Shown here: piece by piece, positions 24,901 to 38,364 of the stretch
How the letters are laid out: each line of letters begins with the position of its first letter
Numbering within the stretch: position 1 is the first letter of the stretch
Source: Dromaius novaehollandiae
Taxonomy: Eukaryota; Chordata; Aves; Casuariiformes; Dromaiidae
Length of the DNA: 64,000 bases
NCBI RefSeq assembly: GCF_036370855.1
Contig: NC_088099.1
Coordinates: 21,481,501 to 21,545,500 of the forward strand
Direction: 5' to 3'
Made by a program: the position numbers and the translations under genes
The notes under the pieces: model-generated
Seen by the model: the letters and a program-made list of their open reading frames with translations, nothing else
Told to the model about the DNA's origin: nothing
Databases searched by the model: none

Positions 24901-26131
24901 TATCTCTGCTAAGCTGTCATATTAACAACCTCTTTGCATTGTACCAATAAATATATGTGATTTTGACTAAAAAACAGATATTGAAACCCAGGAAACAGCT
25001 GGGCTGCTGTTTCTTTAAATCTGCATTGAATGATGCAGGTGCTTAGTAAATTCTGCTTTTTTACATTTCTTGGGAATGGTTGTATAGTGGGTGCGGAGCA
25101 CCAGCAAGTGACTCACACGACCGTAATACTTTCAACTAGTTAAGGATTTTGCCATTTTCATACATGAGAATTGCATATGGCAGAGAATTACTCACGCATT
25201 TAAGGTCTGAAACATGATTCTGATTAGGCAGAACTGGACCTTTAGGGATTGCTTTTGTCTGGTCCTTACTGGATGGAAAGATATGGCTACCTACATGGGA
25301 TGAAAACTGTTGTTGATGCTCTTTAAGAATATATAGCATGTTTATTTTTAAAATGCTCCATTTTTTGTAGGTAGAATACAAGGGATCAGTAGTGGCTTAA
25401 AGTGCATCATTAATTTGAGTCTCCAACAGAATGAATTTTGATCTGTAGAGGACAGAAAATCTTTGAGGAATGCCTATATCTTTTTTCATGTTGTCTGGAA
25501 GACATTTTATGCTAAAGAAACTGAATAACAACAAAATTTCTGTGCTTTTCAAATTAAAGCAAACCAGGAAAGACTGACAGAGTTGAGTAGGAAGTAGAGA
25601 TAAAATGAATTTTATGTAACAAAACCTGATTTTGATTAAATTGGACAAATGGCAGATTCATTTAAATTTTTGCATATGGACTAAATTCACTTATCTGCTT
25701 TCATAACTTGTATCTGTACATCTATTAAGTCATAGCTGGGATAAAGATGACATTTTTGCAGTTAAAATACAGATGGAAGCAGCCTTCAAAGCAAAAAGCT
25801 AACTGAAGTTTATGAAATTAAATCTTAGTGTTTTGTTTCACTCCAGATAAGACAGAGAACATATCATTTAGAGTCATTAAACTTGAGTGCAGACTTAAAA
25901 TACTTACATTCATTTTCTCTCGTTTACTTATCTGTCTTTTCTATTTTATGTTTTGTCTGTTATGTCTTTCTTTTATGTTTGTTTTTAAGGATTTTTAAGA
26001 ATTCTATAAGATTCAGGAGCTCTCTCCTTGAAGTGCCTCTGTGATTTTTAAAAGCTGAGTCTTGGAGATAAAGCATTTCTTCTGGGGGGGGGGTCTCACT
26101 TCTCTCGACTGGGTCTTGGCAAAATGCTAAT

Positions 26132-26178
26132 TATTTATTCTCCATATAGGGTCATGTATTTATTCTCCATGTAGGGTC
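26132..26178. repeat. imperfect 25-bp tandem duplication
   Basis: TATTTATTCTCCATATAGGG at 26132 is repeated with one change at 26157 (TATTTATTCTCCATGTAGGG). The second copy runs straight into a 26-T run. Confidence 0.9.
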
Positions 26179-26204
26179 TTTTTTTTTTTTTTTTTTTTTT
26201 TTTT
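26179..26204. repeat. 26-nt poly-T run
   Basis: This is the longest homopolymer in the window, directly after the 25-bp duplication. A ten-G run lies about 85 bp upstream (26084-26093). It could be the reversed poly-A tail of an old minus-strand retroinsertion, but no retrocopy body is recognisable at higher coordinates. Run length in an assembly may be inaccurate. Confidence 0.85.
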
Positions 26205-27973
26205 GGAAAGTGACTAACACCTATATACGTCTTTCACTTGTCAATTAGCTGCTTTTATTTTTAAAACTTTTAACTAGCAATGTGTAAGCATGTGTAGACA
26301 TGTGTAAGCATGTAACTTACACATTTTAAACTTTAGTCTCTTAATTTGACTTTAAATGCTGCTAGTCTGATACATGCCATCTCTGTGTGCATCTCAGTTG
26401 TTATGAAGTTATCTGTATAGTACTCAGAAAAGCTGCTGGGGCTGTTTTACTGGTCCATTGTTCTAAAAGTTTTTTATAGTAAAAAGATTCTGCAGTTATG
26501 TGGTAAGGTAAAGTCTGATCATCTGACTTTTTCTTAAACTGAGACGTTGAAGAGTGTGGCTCCCCAAAAGATTTGTATACCTAAAGTGAGACTTGCACAG
26601 AGTGCTGTTTTCAAAACTCGGAGGTGTGCGAGGAGGGTGCGGAGGAGCCTGCGGATCTGTTACCGGGTTATTTAAGTGTTCAGTGTTCTCATTCCAAAAG
26701 CTTCCCCATCTGCCTGATGCTTATATCCCACCAAGATCCCCCATCTGACCTCTTCAGGTGTTTGGTGCCCGCCTAGCACTCCACTACTGAAGCATTAGAG
26801 TCAGAAACACTTTTACTCTGGACTGGGTGTTTAGAGTGGGCAGGGTTTATGACCATTTTCTCATTAGTTCAGGTGTGATGGCATTAATCTAAAAAATGAT
26901 GGATTTTGCTTCCAGCCCAAGATGTGTTAGAGCCCACATTTTCCAGTGTAATGGCCTAATCCTGAAGTTTGAGCATGTGATGGGGGTGTCCCATGAGGCA
27001 TTTTGCTGAAGTTGTACCATGAGGTAAAAAAAGAAGAGACGATTCAAGGGCCAGAGAAAGATCTTGGGAGAGAGCAGCTCTCTCTGGCTGACTCATTTGG
27101 TTATCATGGAGTAGGGATGGGATGTCTGGGTTCTGGACCCTGCTCCAAAGACTGTTTATACATTTAACAATGATGGAATAATAAACTTAGGCTTCTTATT
27201 GACCTTATGGCCAATATGAGATTACCATGACTTTTGTTCTGATATTCTTTTTTGTACCCCGGTTGATTTTTAGCTGTAGAAAGTTCTAATATCTTAAAGA
27301 AAAACCCTGTGGGTAACATTAGTCAAGTACTGGCTGTTAATATCCTAGGATTTAAACGTAAGCTTGGGGAAGGTGAGTCTGACGTACTTTGCTTTTTGAT
27401 GCAGAACGTATTATAGCTGCATCTTCATCTTGAGAAAAGTTGGTTTAAAAAAATTAATAGGAAATGAAATGTAGAGAGCTACTTCTGAAGCTCTAGAATA
27501 GCATACGTGTATATAAGATTAGACATTTCCCGCCCCCAGGGTTTGCAGCTTTGTTTTACAGATTACTATTATTGCATATTGAGATTGAGAAATTTCTTTA
27601 GCTGTGGTGTAAAGCTGCCAAAATACATTTACCACAGACCTGAAGGCAAATATCATTCTTCTAGAGGCGGCCTCAGGCTTTGGAGGGTTTTTTGCTGAAA
27701 GGCAGACTCAGGCTTCCCATGAGATCATCAGAGAGATAAAAAGACTAAAAGCTCTTCAAAGCTAGGCCTAAGGCCCTAACATAAATTAATTCTCTGGTGA
27801 TGGTTTGTGTATGTTTAAAAAAAAATTATAAAAAAATGCAATTTAAATAGAACTATATCCACCTAGACTTGATGTTTATTTTTAAATATCATCTCTTATT
27901 TTTAATACAATATAAAATCATCTTAATATAGCTTTAATTTAAACTTCAGAAAGCAAGGGAAGAACATGGTATA

Positions 27974-28013
27974 CTCTCTCTCTCTCTCTCTCCCTCTCTC
28001 TCTTTCCCTCTCT
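27974..28013. repeat. (CT)n microsatellite
   Basis: CT dinucleotide repeat with a few CC and TT interruptions. Frames crossing it on both strands (Ser-Leu and Glu-Arg runs at 27923-28160) are artefacts of the repeat. Confidence 0.9.
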
Positions 28014-31000
28014 GTATGCCCAGGTCTCAGAGAGGTTACCTGCATTGTTTCATGCCAAATAGTTACTACCCGTAACCCAACAGACATTAAAATTAATTTG
28101 CATAACAAATACCTACACTGTTATTTTAACTCTATGCTGCATGTTACCCCAGTTATTTAGTAGTTATAGTTTAGTATAAGGTTCTGAATTAAAGAATGCT
28201 CCATGTTCTGTCCTCCTCCCCCTTTTTTTCTTCTCTTATTTTTTAAGATATATTAACCGTAGGAGTTGCTTAACAGATAGCAAAATGTTCTAGAAAAAAC
28301 ATCTTCAGTGCTGTAGGTGTAGTGCTAGAATATAAGAATTAGTTTATGCTGGAAAGGACTTTACAGGAATATCACTGAAAAAGAGCCAGATGATAACACT
28401 GCTGAGAAACTTAGTGATATCAGCGTTAGAGCTGTAAGGATGGGAGACATGGAGTCCGGATTCCTCTCAGGCTTCCTTTCTGCCTATGGAGCTGCCACTT
28501 TACTTCTGGGCCCCTTCTTCTCCACCTTGTAAAACAGGATTACAGGAGAATCATGTGCCTTCGGATATGTAGCGAGGAGCATTCCAACAGATCAGCTGTT
28601 TAATGGGGTCTGAATTCTCTTTGCAAAATTCCAGATGTTCAAAGGACACCTCAAACAGCTTGTTCTCAGAATAAAGTCTGCTGCACCTCCCAAACCTCTG
28701 GCCATGCTGTGTTTGTCAAATAGCTGCCAGTCAGCAGCATGATCTGGAGAGAATTTTTCAGTTGGGCTAAATCAGAGCAGCCTGTGGCTGGTCTTACTTA
28801 TGCCTGACCCCACTCTAGTCCTCGGGTGCCTGAGGACAGGGAGAGGACTTAGAACAGCTCACACTACGACTGTATCCCCCGTCAAAGGCTCTAGCCATGT
28901 ATTTATAAGATTCTTTAAAATCTTATCCATACAAAGCTGTGTGAGTGTAAAGCACTTATTGTTCTTTAGTATTATCAACAGCAACAAGAGATGTAGCCCA
29001 AAGGCAATATTTTTGGATAATTCGTAGTGTATGAAACACTTCCTCTGTTATTTCTTTAACCTTCCTCTTCTCAGAAGGTACTTGCTGGGTTGTTTCACCT
29101 GGTGTGGGCATTAGCATTCCTGGACTTGAACAGGTGTAATTCAGTATGATAATTTAAATGTACTATTATATGAAGAGCACTGTAGGGCTAAGTTTTTATT
29201 ATGAATTTATAGGAAACTTTTTTCCTGCAGTATAATGTGAAAACCAACATATTTATGTAATATGGTGGTACTACTTTATAAATTGAGAAATATGCTCACT
29301 TAGAAGTATCAGTGTGTAGTTAATTGCAAGTTTAAATTCCAGTGATTCCAGTGGAATTATTTACCAAGTAATCAAGTTCTGGGAACTTGTACAGTGATTG
29401 AAGCAGGATATGCTAAATTTGTATCCAGTATAGTTCTGAAGAAAACAATAAAGACTGAAAGTAATTTTGATGATGCTCTAATGAGAAAACAGATCATATA
29501 GTTGATAAAGCAGAACTTCTTTATGTAAAGTTTATTATTTTTTATGATTGATGGAGCAAAATGAAGCCAATGTAAAAACAAAGCATTAAAAAAATCATGG
29601 TAAACCATGGTAAAATTCAATGCACACTAATGTTTTTAGTGTTCCATGTTTCATATGTTTATAGTAGTAGTGCTGGTCTATTGTGATGTTCTTTGAATAT
29701 AAATGATGTGCGGTTTGACACGGTAGGTAATATATTGTGCTAGATTAACTAAGTTGGAAAAGTTGGAAAACTCATAACTTTTCAGGCATAAAAACTCTTC
29801 TTCAGGCCTGAACAGGTTTGCATTCAGTTTTAAAGTTGCTTATCTTACAGATGTTTTGCTCCAATCTGCACTGTTTCTTTGGGTAGTGCTAGACCAGCTT
29901 CTTTCTTTTCTTTGATGCATGCAAAGGATTTCTCTATGAAAAGGAAGTATTTAAGCTGAAATTTTGCAGCTAAACTATGAACAATGACTAAAATAAAAGC
30001 TAAAGTTTTATGTAACTTGATTTAAGAGGCCAAAGAATTGCCAGATCATGAAGCATTGTAATCTGCATCCGATATTTGATTAAATCCTTAAAAAATACTA
30101 TGTGCACTTCTCTGGATATTAAAATGTTACTAAATGCATGGCAGCATTTCTAAATTAGGTGCTTGCCACTTCATCAATGATATATGCAGAAATGTATTTT
30201 CAGTGGATGATGGAAGAAGGTGTTTTTATCATCTTGTCACTGTTGTCATGGAAACTTACGTATATCCTTGTTAAACAGAGTGTATGTAAGGATCTAACAT
30301 TCCTCTACCTTATTATTACCAGCTATTATATTTTTGGTGTATTTTCTTCAACGCTGTGGATCAATGCTTAAGAACTTGTAAGTTGCTCTCCTGAATTACA
30401 ACCGTAAACTCAATTACAGGATTAGGCTGTCCAGAGAGCCCTTAGAACAAGATTCTTTGTTATAAGGTTCTTTTCAATACATGGTTATCACAGTTTTATT
30501 TCTAAGTCCATTGTAGCCTATTATGAAGACTTCAAAAATAGTATTTACTGTATTCAAGCAGATTATTTTGACACAGTAGCTTTTTGGAAAGAATGAGCTA
30601 TATGTCAGACACTAATTCTCTCTCTTAAAAATTGTGGATATTTTCTGAATGTGCATTTTATATATTAACTGCTTTGTCTTCAAATACACTGCTAAATTCA
30701 TAGTACAGTTACCGTACACAGTTGTCTTAACCTGTCATTCATGAAACAGTAGACTAAGAAGGAAGCCTGATGTGACAATCTAGATTAAAACCCGCCTGAT
30801 CTGAACACAAAGTATGTGCAATTTCTGTTTTGTTGTTTAAATTTTGCTAATGACACAATCCACTAAATAGGAAAAAAAATATAATTTTTCCCAAATGAGA
30901 ACTATTCAATCATCAATAGTATTAAGGATAATAAGGGTGTTTTTCGCTTCACACAATTACAGTTTTGTCTGACTTTTTGTGGCTGAAGATTTTCAAAACA

Positions 31001-32810
31001 CACCTTTCTTATCAATTAGTTTATAATTTGAAATTGTCTTGGTCAAAAAAATGAAGTTGTTTGGGTAAATATTTCACCATTGAACAAGTGTCTTCTGATT
31101 CTTGAAATGTGTTTGTTAAGTTTCTTTTGTTACCCTCTTTGTTTTTTTTCTTTTCTGTTCTGGGGAGCTTTCTGAAGCCTATTCTGGAATTTAAAAGCTG
31201 TGGTTTTAAATAACTGTGAATGAGGAACTTAGTTACTGGTGTAGCATTAGCTGTCCATAGCAGTTTGATATAAAATTGAACTTACTTGAGGATCGTGATA
31301 ACACGAAATGTTCCAGAATGGTAAAAACCAAGCCTTTTTAAAGGTGTGTGTTACTTTTTGTATTGTTCCCTTCAGAGAGAGTCTGACAAAAGTACAGTAT
31401 TAGGTCTTTCAAAACTCAAGAAGTGTGAAAAAATTAAGAGGAAAAAAAGTCCACTTAAATACAAATATAATAAATCATTGTGGGTTTACTTTCTAGAAAA
31501 AAGCATTTATGGGTGATGTTAAGTGAATAAGTGAGGGTTATAGGCTGGTGGAACTCATTAAAAGTGAAATGAAATTTATAAGGAAGGTCTAATTTTCTCT
31601 TCCTGCTCCACTAGATTCTATCAGTTCAGGCAGTTGAATTCTGAATAATGCCCCAAGAAAAATTTCTGGTAAGAAAACATGCCCAGTCTATAAGGCTAAG
31701 AAAATGTGTGCAAGAAAGCAAGCAAGTCTGCATATAAGCCAGATATATATATATTTCTAATATGTCAAATTACATTAAGCTGTATTTCAATATGTAATCA
31801 CTGAAAGGAGAAAGGGAATATCTTTAGCTTTTTCAGATTTACTGATGCAAAATAAAACTTGTTTGTCACTACTGGCTTCATACATTTTGCCTACAATCAT
31901 TGATCATTTTAGCTGTGATTTACAGCAAGGTTAAATCTACAAATTCTCATTATACAGTTCTATTTTTTTTCTTCTATAGGATTTAGGTTTGCATATAATG
32001 AAGATCTTGTGAATGAAAAACTTTGGTATATTATCTAAACTTTCTTTTCTGCATTTAAGAAGTCCCAAGAGAACAGTCTTAAATACTATGTTCAGTCCAT
32101 CTTCTGCTGAATGGGATTAGCTTTTATGGAAACCTAACAGAGTAACTCAGTCAGCTGATAATTTCATTTTTTTAGCCATGTTCTGTTGAGTTGCCTTCCA
32201 TTTACTGGGAATGATCTGTTAAAGCCAGACATTCTTTAGGAGGATGAAATCGAGCCACAAGGTAGAGGTGTGTACTCAGGTGTGTACGGCTCTCCACCAT
32301 CCATAGGTGACTACCAGTGTGTAGATGTCTAAAATCTGTTAACACAAACCTCACCAATGGGCATGAGGGCTCCAGCTGTGGGGGTAATTGGAATAGTTAT
32401 CTTGGCTATTCATTATTAAGACCTTGTGAGTGCTGAAAGCCTGAGCTGCTATGCCTCAGAACCATTAGCTCTGGTGGACTTCCAAACCTACTTGGTCACT
32501 TGACTAAGGTGAAAAGGGTTTTATGACAGTGGGCAAGAAAGGGAAATGCTATAGCTATGTTATGGAGAGTAGATTAAACAGTTGCATGTAGCCAGATATG
32601 AGTGATTCTAGTCTGAGCTTCTGATGCATGAATTTGTGAATACAGCTGTAGGATCATGATCATGAAGCATTATAATCTGCATGAAGCAGATTTTTCAATT
32701 TTCTGGTTAAACTTGGGAGTGAGGGAGGAAGGAGGGAATCAGATCCCCCGTGTTGTTGAGATTTTAATTTCTTGGCAAATGAAAAATTAAAAGAAATAAG
32801 TGGAACTATA

Positions 32811-33243
32811 TCACAGAATCACAGAAGGGTTGAGGTTGGAAGGGACCTCTGGAGATCATCTAGTCCAACTTCCCTGCTCAAGCAGGATCACCTGGGGCAT
32901 GTTTCCAAGGATTGTGTCCAGACGGCTCTTGAATATCTCCAAGGAAGGAGATTCCAAAACCTCTCTGTTCCAGTGCTCTGTCACCCTCATAGTAAAGAAG
33001 TTTTTCCTCATGTTCAAATGGAACTTCCCTGTGTTTCAGTTTGTGCCTGTTGCCACTTGTCCTATTGATGGGCGCCACTGAAAAGAGTCTGGCCCCATCC
33101 TCTTTACACCCTCCCTTCAGATACTTCTACACATTGATAAGACCCCCCCTCAGCCTTCTCTTCTCCAGACTGAACAGTCCCAGCTCTCTCAGCCTTTCCT
33201 CATATGAGAGATGCCCCAGTCCCTTAGTCATCTTAGTAGCCCT
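32811..33243 (-). mobile_element. CR1 LINE, 5'-truncated, minus strand
   Basis: This is the well-conserved 3' part of an avian CR1 retrotransposon, inserted in reverse orientation. The left edge, TCACAGAATCACAGAA, is the complement of the CR1 3' end with its ATTCTGTGA-type terminal repeat. It is followed by GGTTGGAAGGGACCTCTGGA and ATCTAGTCCAAC. Later blocks (CCAGACTGAACAGTCCCAGC, CTCTCAGCCTTTCCTCATA) are the complement of the ORF2 C-terminal region. A CTATAT motif flanks both ends (32806 and 33242), a possible short target duplication. Frames at 32772-33307 on both strands are remnants of it. This element is the main evidence that the host is a bird. Confidence 0.95.
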
Positions 33244-36200
33244 ATATAACCTATTTAGAAAATATCATCACCATTTTCTTGGGCTAAAAGCTATTGTGCA
33301 AACATAGCAGGAGCTTTTGAATGTCATCAGACAAATGAAACAGTTTCTTAGAACACAGTTTACCATGTGAAAATTTTTATGCTGGCCTATTTCAATATAT
33401 AGCTACTGACTGCAGCTATGGGAACATCTACATGGCACCATCTTGTGCCATGAGAAATACTCCCAGTTCTTCTGAGTGAGTTAGCGTGATCTGCTTTTCA
33501 GGGTAATTAGCTGTGTGGGAAAGAGTTTATTAACTCAGGCAGTGTCATGCTAACGTAACTACACTGCTTCTGTTAACTAGATTAGGTCAGATATCGCTAT
33601 GTGAAACTAGTTGTACCATGCAAACATCTTAAGAGCTCTGACATCAAGGTGCAGTTGTGCTAGACATCGTCTCGGTGAGCATTCATTTGGTCAAAAAATA
33701 TCTGTATTTATGGTATGTAAGGCACTGGAAATTCATTAGGTTTTCTGGGATTCCCACATTAGTGCTCTAACATCTCATTTGTACATGTCTTTAAAAATAC
33801 TATTCCAACTCACTGATTTACCAAAATCTTTATAAAAGGATTTTTGTTGATTGAAAATCTTAGCTTAGAAACATAAGATATGCAGGTTTTGAAGTGCTGT
33901 TAAGTGTTTTGTGATCTGTTCGTGATCTGAAGTTTATGGTTAAGCTTTTTTTATAAATAGAACCATCTCTTGAATTCTTTCGTTTATGTTAATTGGTATT
34001 TCATGTTTGGGGAGGTTAAAATTGGCAGTCTGGCAACCCTCGCTTTCTTTCTGTTTGTGATTGTGATGCTGATAGCCTAACTATGAACTTCCTTGTGCAG
34101 CGCTGCTAGTAACTTCCAGTCTGACAGATGGATCTTTCTCAAAATGAGAAGTAATTGAATCTCAGTACTTACCAGTTCCTTGTATGCTTTTTGAAAAGAG
34201 ACCACCGGCTGTGTTGTGTTGAATTAATTGTGCTTATTTCAGTGATGTGTGTATCTGTCCAGTGAGAATAGAAAATAATGTTGTCATTTCAAGGAAGTCT
34301 GTGGGTTGATTTTTGAACTCAGTGGAAGCAGGATGGTTAAAGCATTAAAACTGTCTGCTTCTGTTCTTGCTGGAGCTTCAGTCCAGAATCGCAAAGCAGT
34401 GCAGTATTCCCAACCTACACCTACACTATAGTGCTGCGCAGATTTTTCCAGCTGAAGTATCTCAGTCCTTAACTTGCAGTCTATGTTCAAGTACCCCATG
34501 AAGAACTCTGCTGTATATGTTTGAAGAGATTGTGGCATTTCTGGTACCCTTTCTAGGACAAGCATGGTTACTGCTGTTCAGTGACGTGGTAGAGAAGCTC
34601 TTTTAGCCCAGTGATACTTGCAGATATTGCCAGTCTAACAGGGGCTTTGGGGACTATGCCAAGCTTGTCCACAGGATTGTTTGTTCAGTGACAGAACTGA
34701 GACTAACTGCTGAATTGCTGGGTGTATCAGGGCCAAAATGAGATAAGGCATTTTAACTCTTTGGGCTAACATCTCCCAAATGCATTTTTTAAGAGACTGT
34801 CTGGCAAAAAACAGGAGGTGGAGCAAGGAGGTGGCAGGGGGGGTTGGCCAGGTATGGGCACAGCTGTGTGTGATCAAAACAGAAAAGCTGCGCAACAGTG
34901 TGCCCGAGTCATTCATGTACTGTGCCAACTGGTGCTAATGGGGAATAGAGCTCCTTTATTCCCCGTGCTGCCTCCCTTTCGGCCTCCTCAGTAAATATGC
35001 GTTTAGGCCAAACACTCAAATAATGTTCTGTGTCAGAAAATATTGACACAATCACATGGTGACTGTAAGTGTTTGGGGATTCAGCTGTCTCCTTTCGTGG
35101 GATAAACCATGTAGGTTACTTCTGGAAGGCTTTTCTTCTCTGGAGTTAATATGCAGTAAGTTTGATGTGGGAGTGTAAGTATAAGTTGCTTACTGCAAAT
35201 ACTGTGGTTCTGTGAACAATCTAGATAGCACACGTAATTATTTTGATTTTGTTGGAGCTTCTTTAAGAAAACAGCCTAGTTCTTGCAGCTAAATTTGAGG
35301 AACTATACAGCTAATATATAAAAAGTCTGTGCAGAGTGACTGGACATAGAGATTTGGAGCTCTGTAGCACTTCCTTATAAAATCTGAATGAATTAACATT
35401 GGGTACTTCCCTGAAGAACCCACTTTGCCCTGTTGTGTGTGTGCACAGCTCCTAAGATAATCTTAAAACATCAACAATACAAGGATAATATATTCTAATT
35501 TTGTCATGGCTTGCATGTATAGAAATATTATTTTGTGTACGCAGCTTAACAGTCCATTTGAGTGGTGTTTTCTTAAAATTTTTATTCTGTTGGACTTTGT
35601 GATAAACAAATCTGTGATGTTTAATGCCAGAACATTTGAATACAAATTCCATTATAGAGAGTGGAAAATATTTCAGAAATGTAAGTTTGGAGGTTTTGGT
35701 AAAAATGCAGATTTTGCAGGTGAAAACTCATTTTTAATAAAACATGCTTTATAGCATGCTTTTTAAAGATGTAATACTGTCAGACCTATATAACTAGGAC
35801 TTTATTCAAATTAGATTTAGCATTTTAGGATAGCTTTTAAAATATCTGTAACCATACACAAATAGCTACTATGCCACACATGCTTGCTGATCCTAGTTTA
35901 TTTATTGCCTCTTATGGAAGTAACTTAAACTTGTTCTTGGCCTGCAGGATCCATAGAACCATAACACACTTCTAAACTGTGCAGCTCTTAATTGTTCATA
36001 AGAAATTCTTTCTTAGCTATATCTGGATATATTTATTTGTCACGGTTGTTTTGGTGTCGCTTTATTGCCCATGCAATGTTACCTAATAGTACTCTGTGTT
36101 TTGGGGAGGAAGAAAAGAAGGGAGGTGGGTTTCTGTATCTTACAGTCTCTTCTTACTGCATCTGTTACCTGAAGCTTGCCATACTGAATAACTTTTGTAT

Positions 36201-38040
36201 GGTTAGGTGGTACTGTGATATTTTTCCCTTACTGCTTTAGAACTTGGTATTATAATTTTCTTTAATATCGTGAGCTATGGCAGCTGTCCTGTAATCCTGG
36301 TATTATGAAGGTTGTATGGGACACAGCACATTTGAATGCTCAGTTATGCCTGACCTGGGGGATGCAAAATTGGAGGGGAGGAAATAAAAAAAAAAAAAAA
36401 GAATTCTATCAAATCAATTAAGCAGATTTTTATTATGAGGAAATCTTTACACAAAAAGCACAATTAATCTGTAAATACTCGTATGTCCAACCACTGAAAA
36501 CCCACCAGATATAATGTAAGCTTGTTAAAAAGCTAAAAAAAAAAAAACCTGAACAGTTTTTTCTCTGTCATTTTGACCATATTTGATTTTTCCGTGCAAA
36601 AAATAACAAAAGGTTTCCCTACATTTGGCAAGTTTTACAGCTACAAATAACTCTTTTCTGCTCTCTTAAATATTTTCTGATGTCTCCACTTAAATTTATT
36701 AAATGTATGAAGGAAAGGGAAATAAACCACCCTGGAAGAATACAGTAGTGGCAGTATTATCACAAAAATCCAAAACTGAAGCCTTGGTGCTACAGTTCTG
36801 TGTGGCACTTCTGTAGATGCTCTGTCTCCTTGATATGTGGTCCTTCAAGTCATGCATGAGTCTGTTGCTTAGGAATGTATTTGCTATGGCTGTAATACTC
36901 AGAAATGACCTGGTTTTAATACCCTACTTAAAAGACTTAGAAGACAGGTTTCAACCTGAACAGCAGCAATGTCTATCCAAATCTGGACTTTTAGCAGCTT
37001 ATATCTGAAACAGTGGAATAAGAACCCTGAATTTTTCTGTACTATGAATGTATAAGGAATTGTGTCTCCAGATTATTATGGACTGAAAGCTGTTCATGCC
37101 TTTTTTTCATAAAAATTCTTTCAGTTTTTCAGACTTTTCTTTAACTCACTCAAATTCTGTATTCTTCCCTCTTTGAAATGTTTCTTCTTCAAAGGAAATG
37201 CATGTTTTTTAAAAAAGCTCTAGGGATGTTTCATTTGGGCAGAAGTACTTAATATTCCTTAAAGAGTTCTTTTTTAAGAGTATATGTTCTTTATATCTTC
37301 CGTATAGATACAGGCTCCAAATGGAAATCTACTACTCTAGAGATTTCGCCTTATTGCAAATCTCTATAATGGTGAATCACTCTGCCTGATGAAGTTCAAA
37401 ATCATGACCTCTATAACATGAGAAGTATACATGCTACAGTTAGGAAAGAAAAATCATATTAAAATGCTGCTTAATCCAACTAGTCCTATAGTACCTCCTT
37501 GCTTGTTTTACAGAAGCAAACACTGTGACACTATATCCATTGGCAAAAGGATATTTCAGTTTCATTGCAGCTGGAATGAATGACTTCGCACTGAAAAAGG
37601 TTGGTTTTGAGTCTACAAGTCATGACCATTTTCATCAGTAAATGAAAATACGTATGTGTGTAAATACATAACCATATATATTTGTAAATATGCATATGTG
37701 TTTGTGTATGCATACGTTTCCACTTCAGCTAACCTAATATGCAGAGCATTTAAGGAATTTTATGTTTCATGGGAAAAACACATTTTCTGAAAAATATACT
37801 AAAAGTTCCATCTACTGGAAAAGTGGAAGAGTGTGTGTGTGTGTACTTGCATGTTTTTAAATCAAAAAGCTCTATCATTGGACCAACTAAATAAAGTTTT
37901 GTGATAACTGGTTTTGGAGTCTGTGATGTCTTAAATCTTAGAACTGGGTAGTTTTCCCATAACCTTAGAATCTATGTTCATCTTTTAAACCTGTTAATTT
38001 TAGTGAATTACTTACATTTTGAATCTATTGAATCACAGTA
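33244..38040. other. non-coding NEBL upstream flank
   Basis: No coding exon is recognised. Notable minor features are a 15-A run at 36386-36400, a stretch rich in alternating purine-pyrimidine (TATATA/TGTGTG) at about 37650-37715, and a (GT)7 at 37831-37844. Frames such as 34284-34565 (-) and 34635-34928 (-) show no domain. In the LIM-nebulette isoform this would be intron. Confidence 0.5.
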
Positions 38041-38067
38041 TTTTAATTAAATATGTTCTTAGATGTT

Positions 38068-38077
38068 TTAAAAATAG
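38068..38077. promoter_or_regulatory. consensus MEF2 site upstream of NEBL
   Basis: TTAAAAATAG is an exact match to the MEF2 consensus YTAWWWWTAR, 288 bp upstream of the NEBL start codon. MEF2 factors drive many striated-muscle genes and nebulette is mainly cardiac, so the site is a reasonable promoter or enhancer element. Such matches are common in AT-rich DNA, so the position near the start is the main argument. Confidence 0.4.
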
Positions 38078-38149
38078 TTGACAGGGATAGGTCATTTAAT
38101 TATATTTTATCAGTAAGAAGCATTAGCTCTGCTGAGACTGATAGCTAGC

Positions 38150-38364
38150 TAGGCCATCTGCAATGCCTTTCAGTTCACTCACGCTGAATTGTTCAGATAA
38201 AGACTGTCAAGTGCTGCCTAAATAAGGAGGGAGCCTTGGTAAAGTTAAGTGCGGTGGAGGACACAAATGAAGCATTGATTCCAGGCATGCTGTAGAGTCT
38301 GAGCTGTTTCCTGCAGCACCGAATCTTTTAGAGATTTTATTGCTGTTTTCTCTAAAGTATTAAA
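38150..38364 (+). promoter_or_regulatory. NEBL: putative NEBL proximal promoter and 5' UTR
   Basis: Upstream of the start codon lie an AGATAA GATA motif (38205-38210) and CCTAAATAAGG (38217-38227). The latter resembles both a CArG box with one extra A/T and a TATA-type element; if it acts as TATA, transcription would start near 38250. No CpG island is present, consistent with a tissue-restricted promoter. Alternatively TTGCTGTTTTCTCTAAAG (ending 38357) could be an acceptor for an upstream 5' UTR exon. The sequence alone does not decide between these. Confidence 0.35.

Larger units (their letters stand above)
14016..32810. other. long non-coding stretch, no gene seen
   Basis: Nearly 19 kb without a supportable gene. 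It is AT-rich, with chance frames on both strands (the largest is 129 codons on the minus strand at 22165-22554). It holds an octamer/inverted-repeat region at 15600-15960, a TCTA microsatellite at 16743-16780, a MIR-like fragment near 18880-18945, a 25-bp duplication with G and T runs at 26084-26204, a CT repeat at 27974-28013 and a possible MIR-like stretch near 28450-28550. A GC-richer patch near 26615-26665 has several CpGs but no recognisable feature. Confidence 0.5.

Noticed and set aside
27923..28160. Glu-Arg and Ser-Leu repeat frames
   Set aside because: They are direct translations of the CT microsatellite on the two strands.
32772..33307. Several overlapping frames of 66-98 codons
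   Set aside because: They are remnants of the CR1 element at 32811-33243, not host genes.
1..38364. LIM-domain exons of the LIM-nebulette (LASP2) isoform
   Set aside because: No segment coding for the CARCGK..YWHKGCF-type LIM sequence was found; they are probably further upstream, outside the window.
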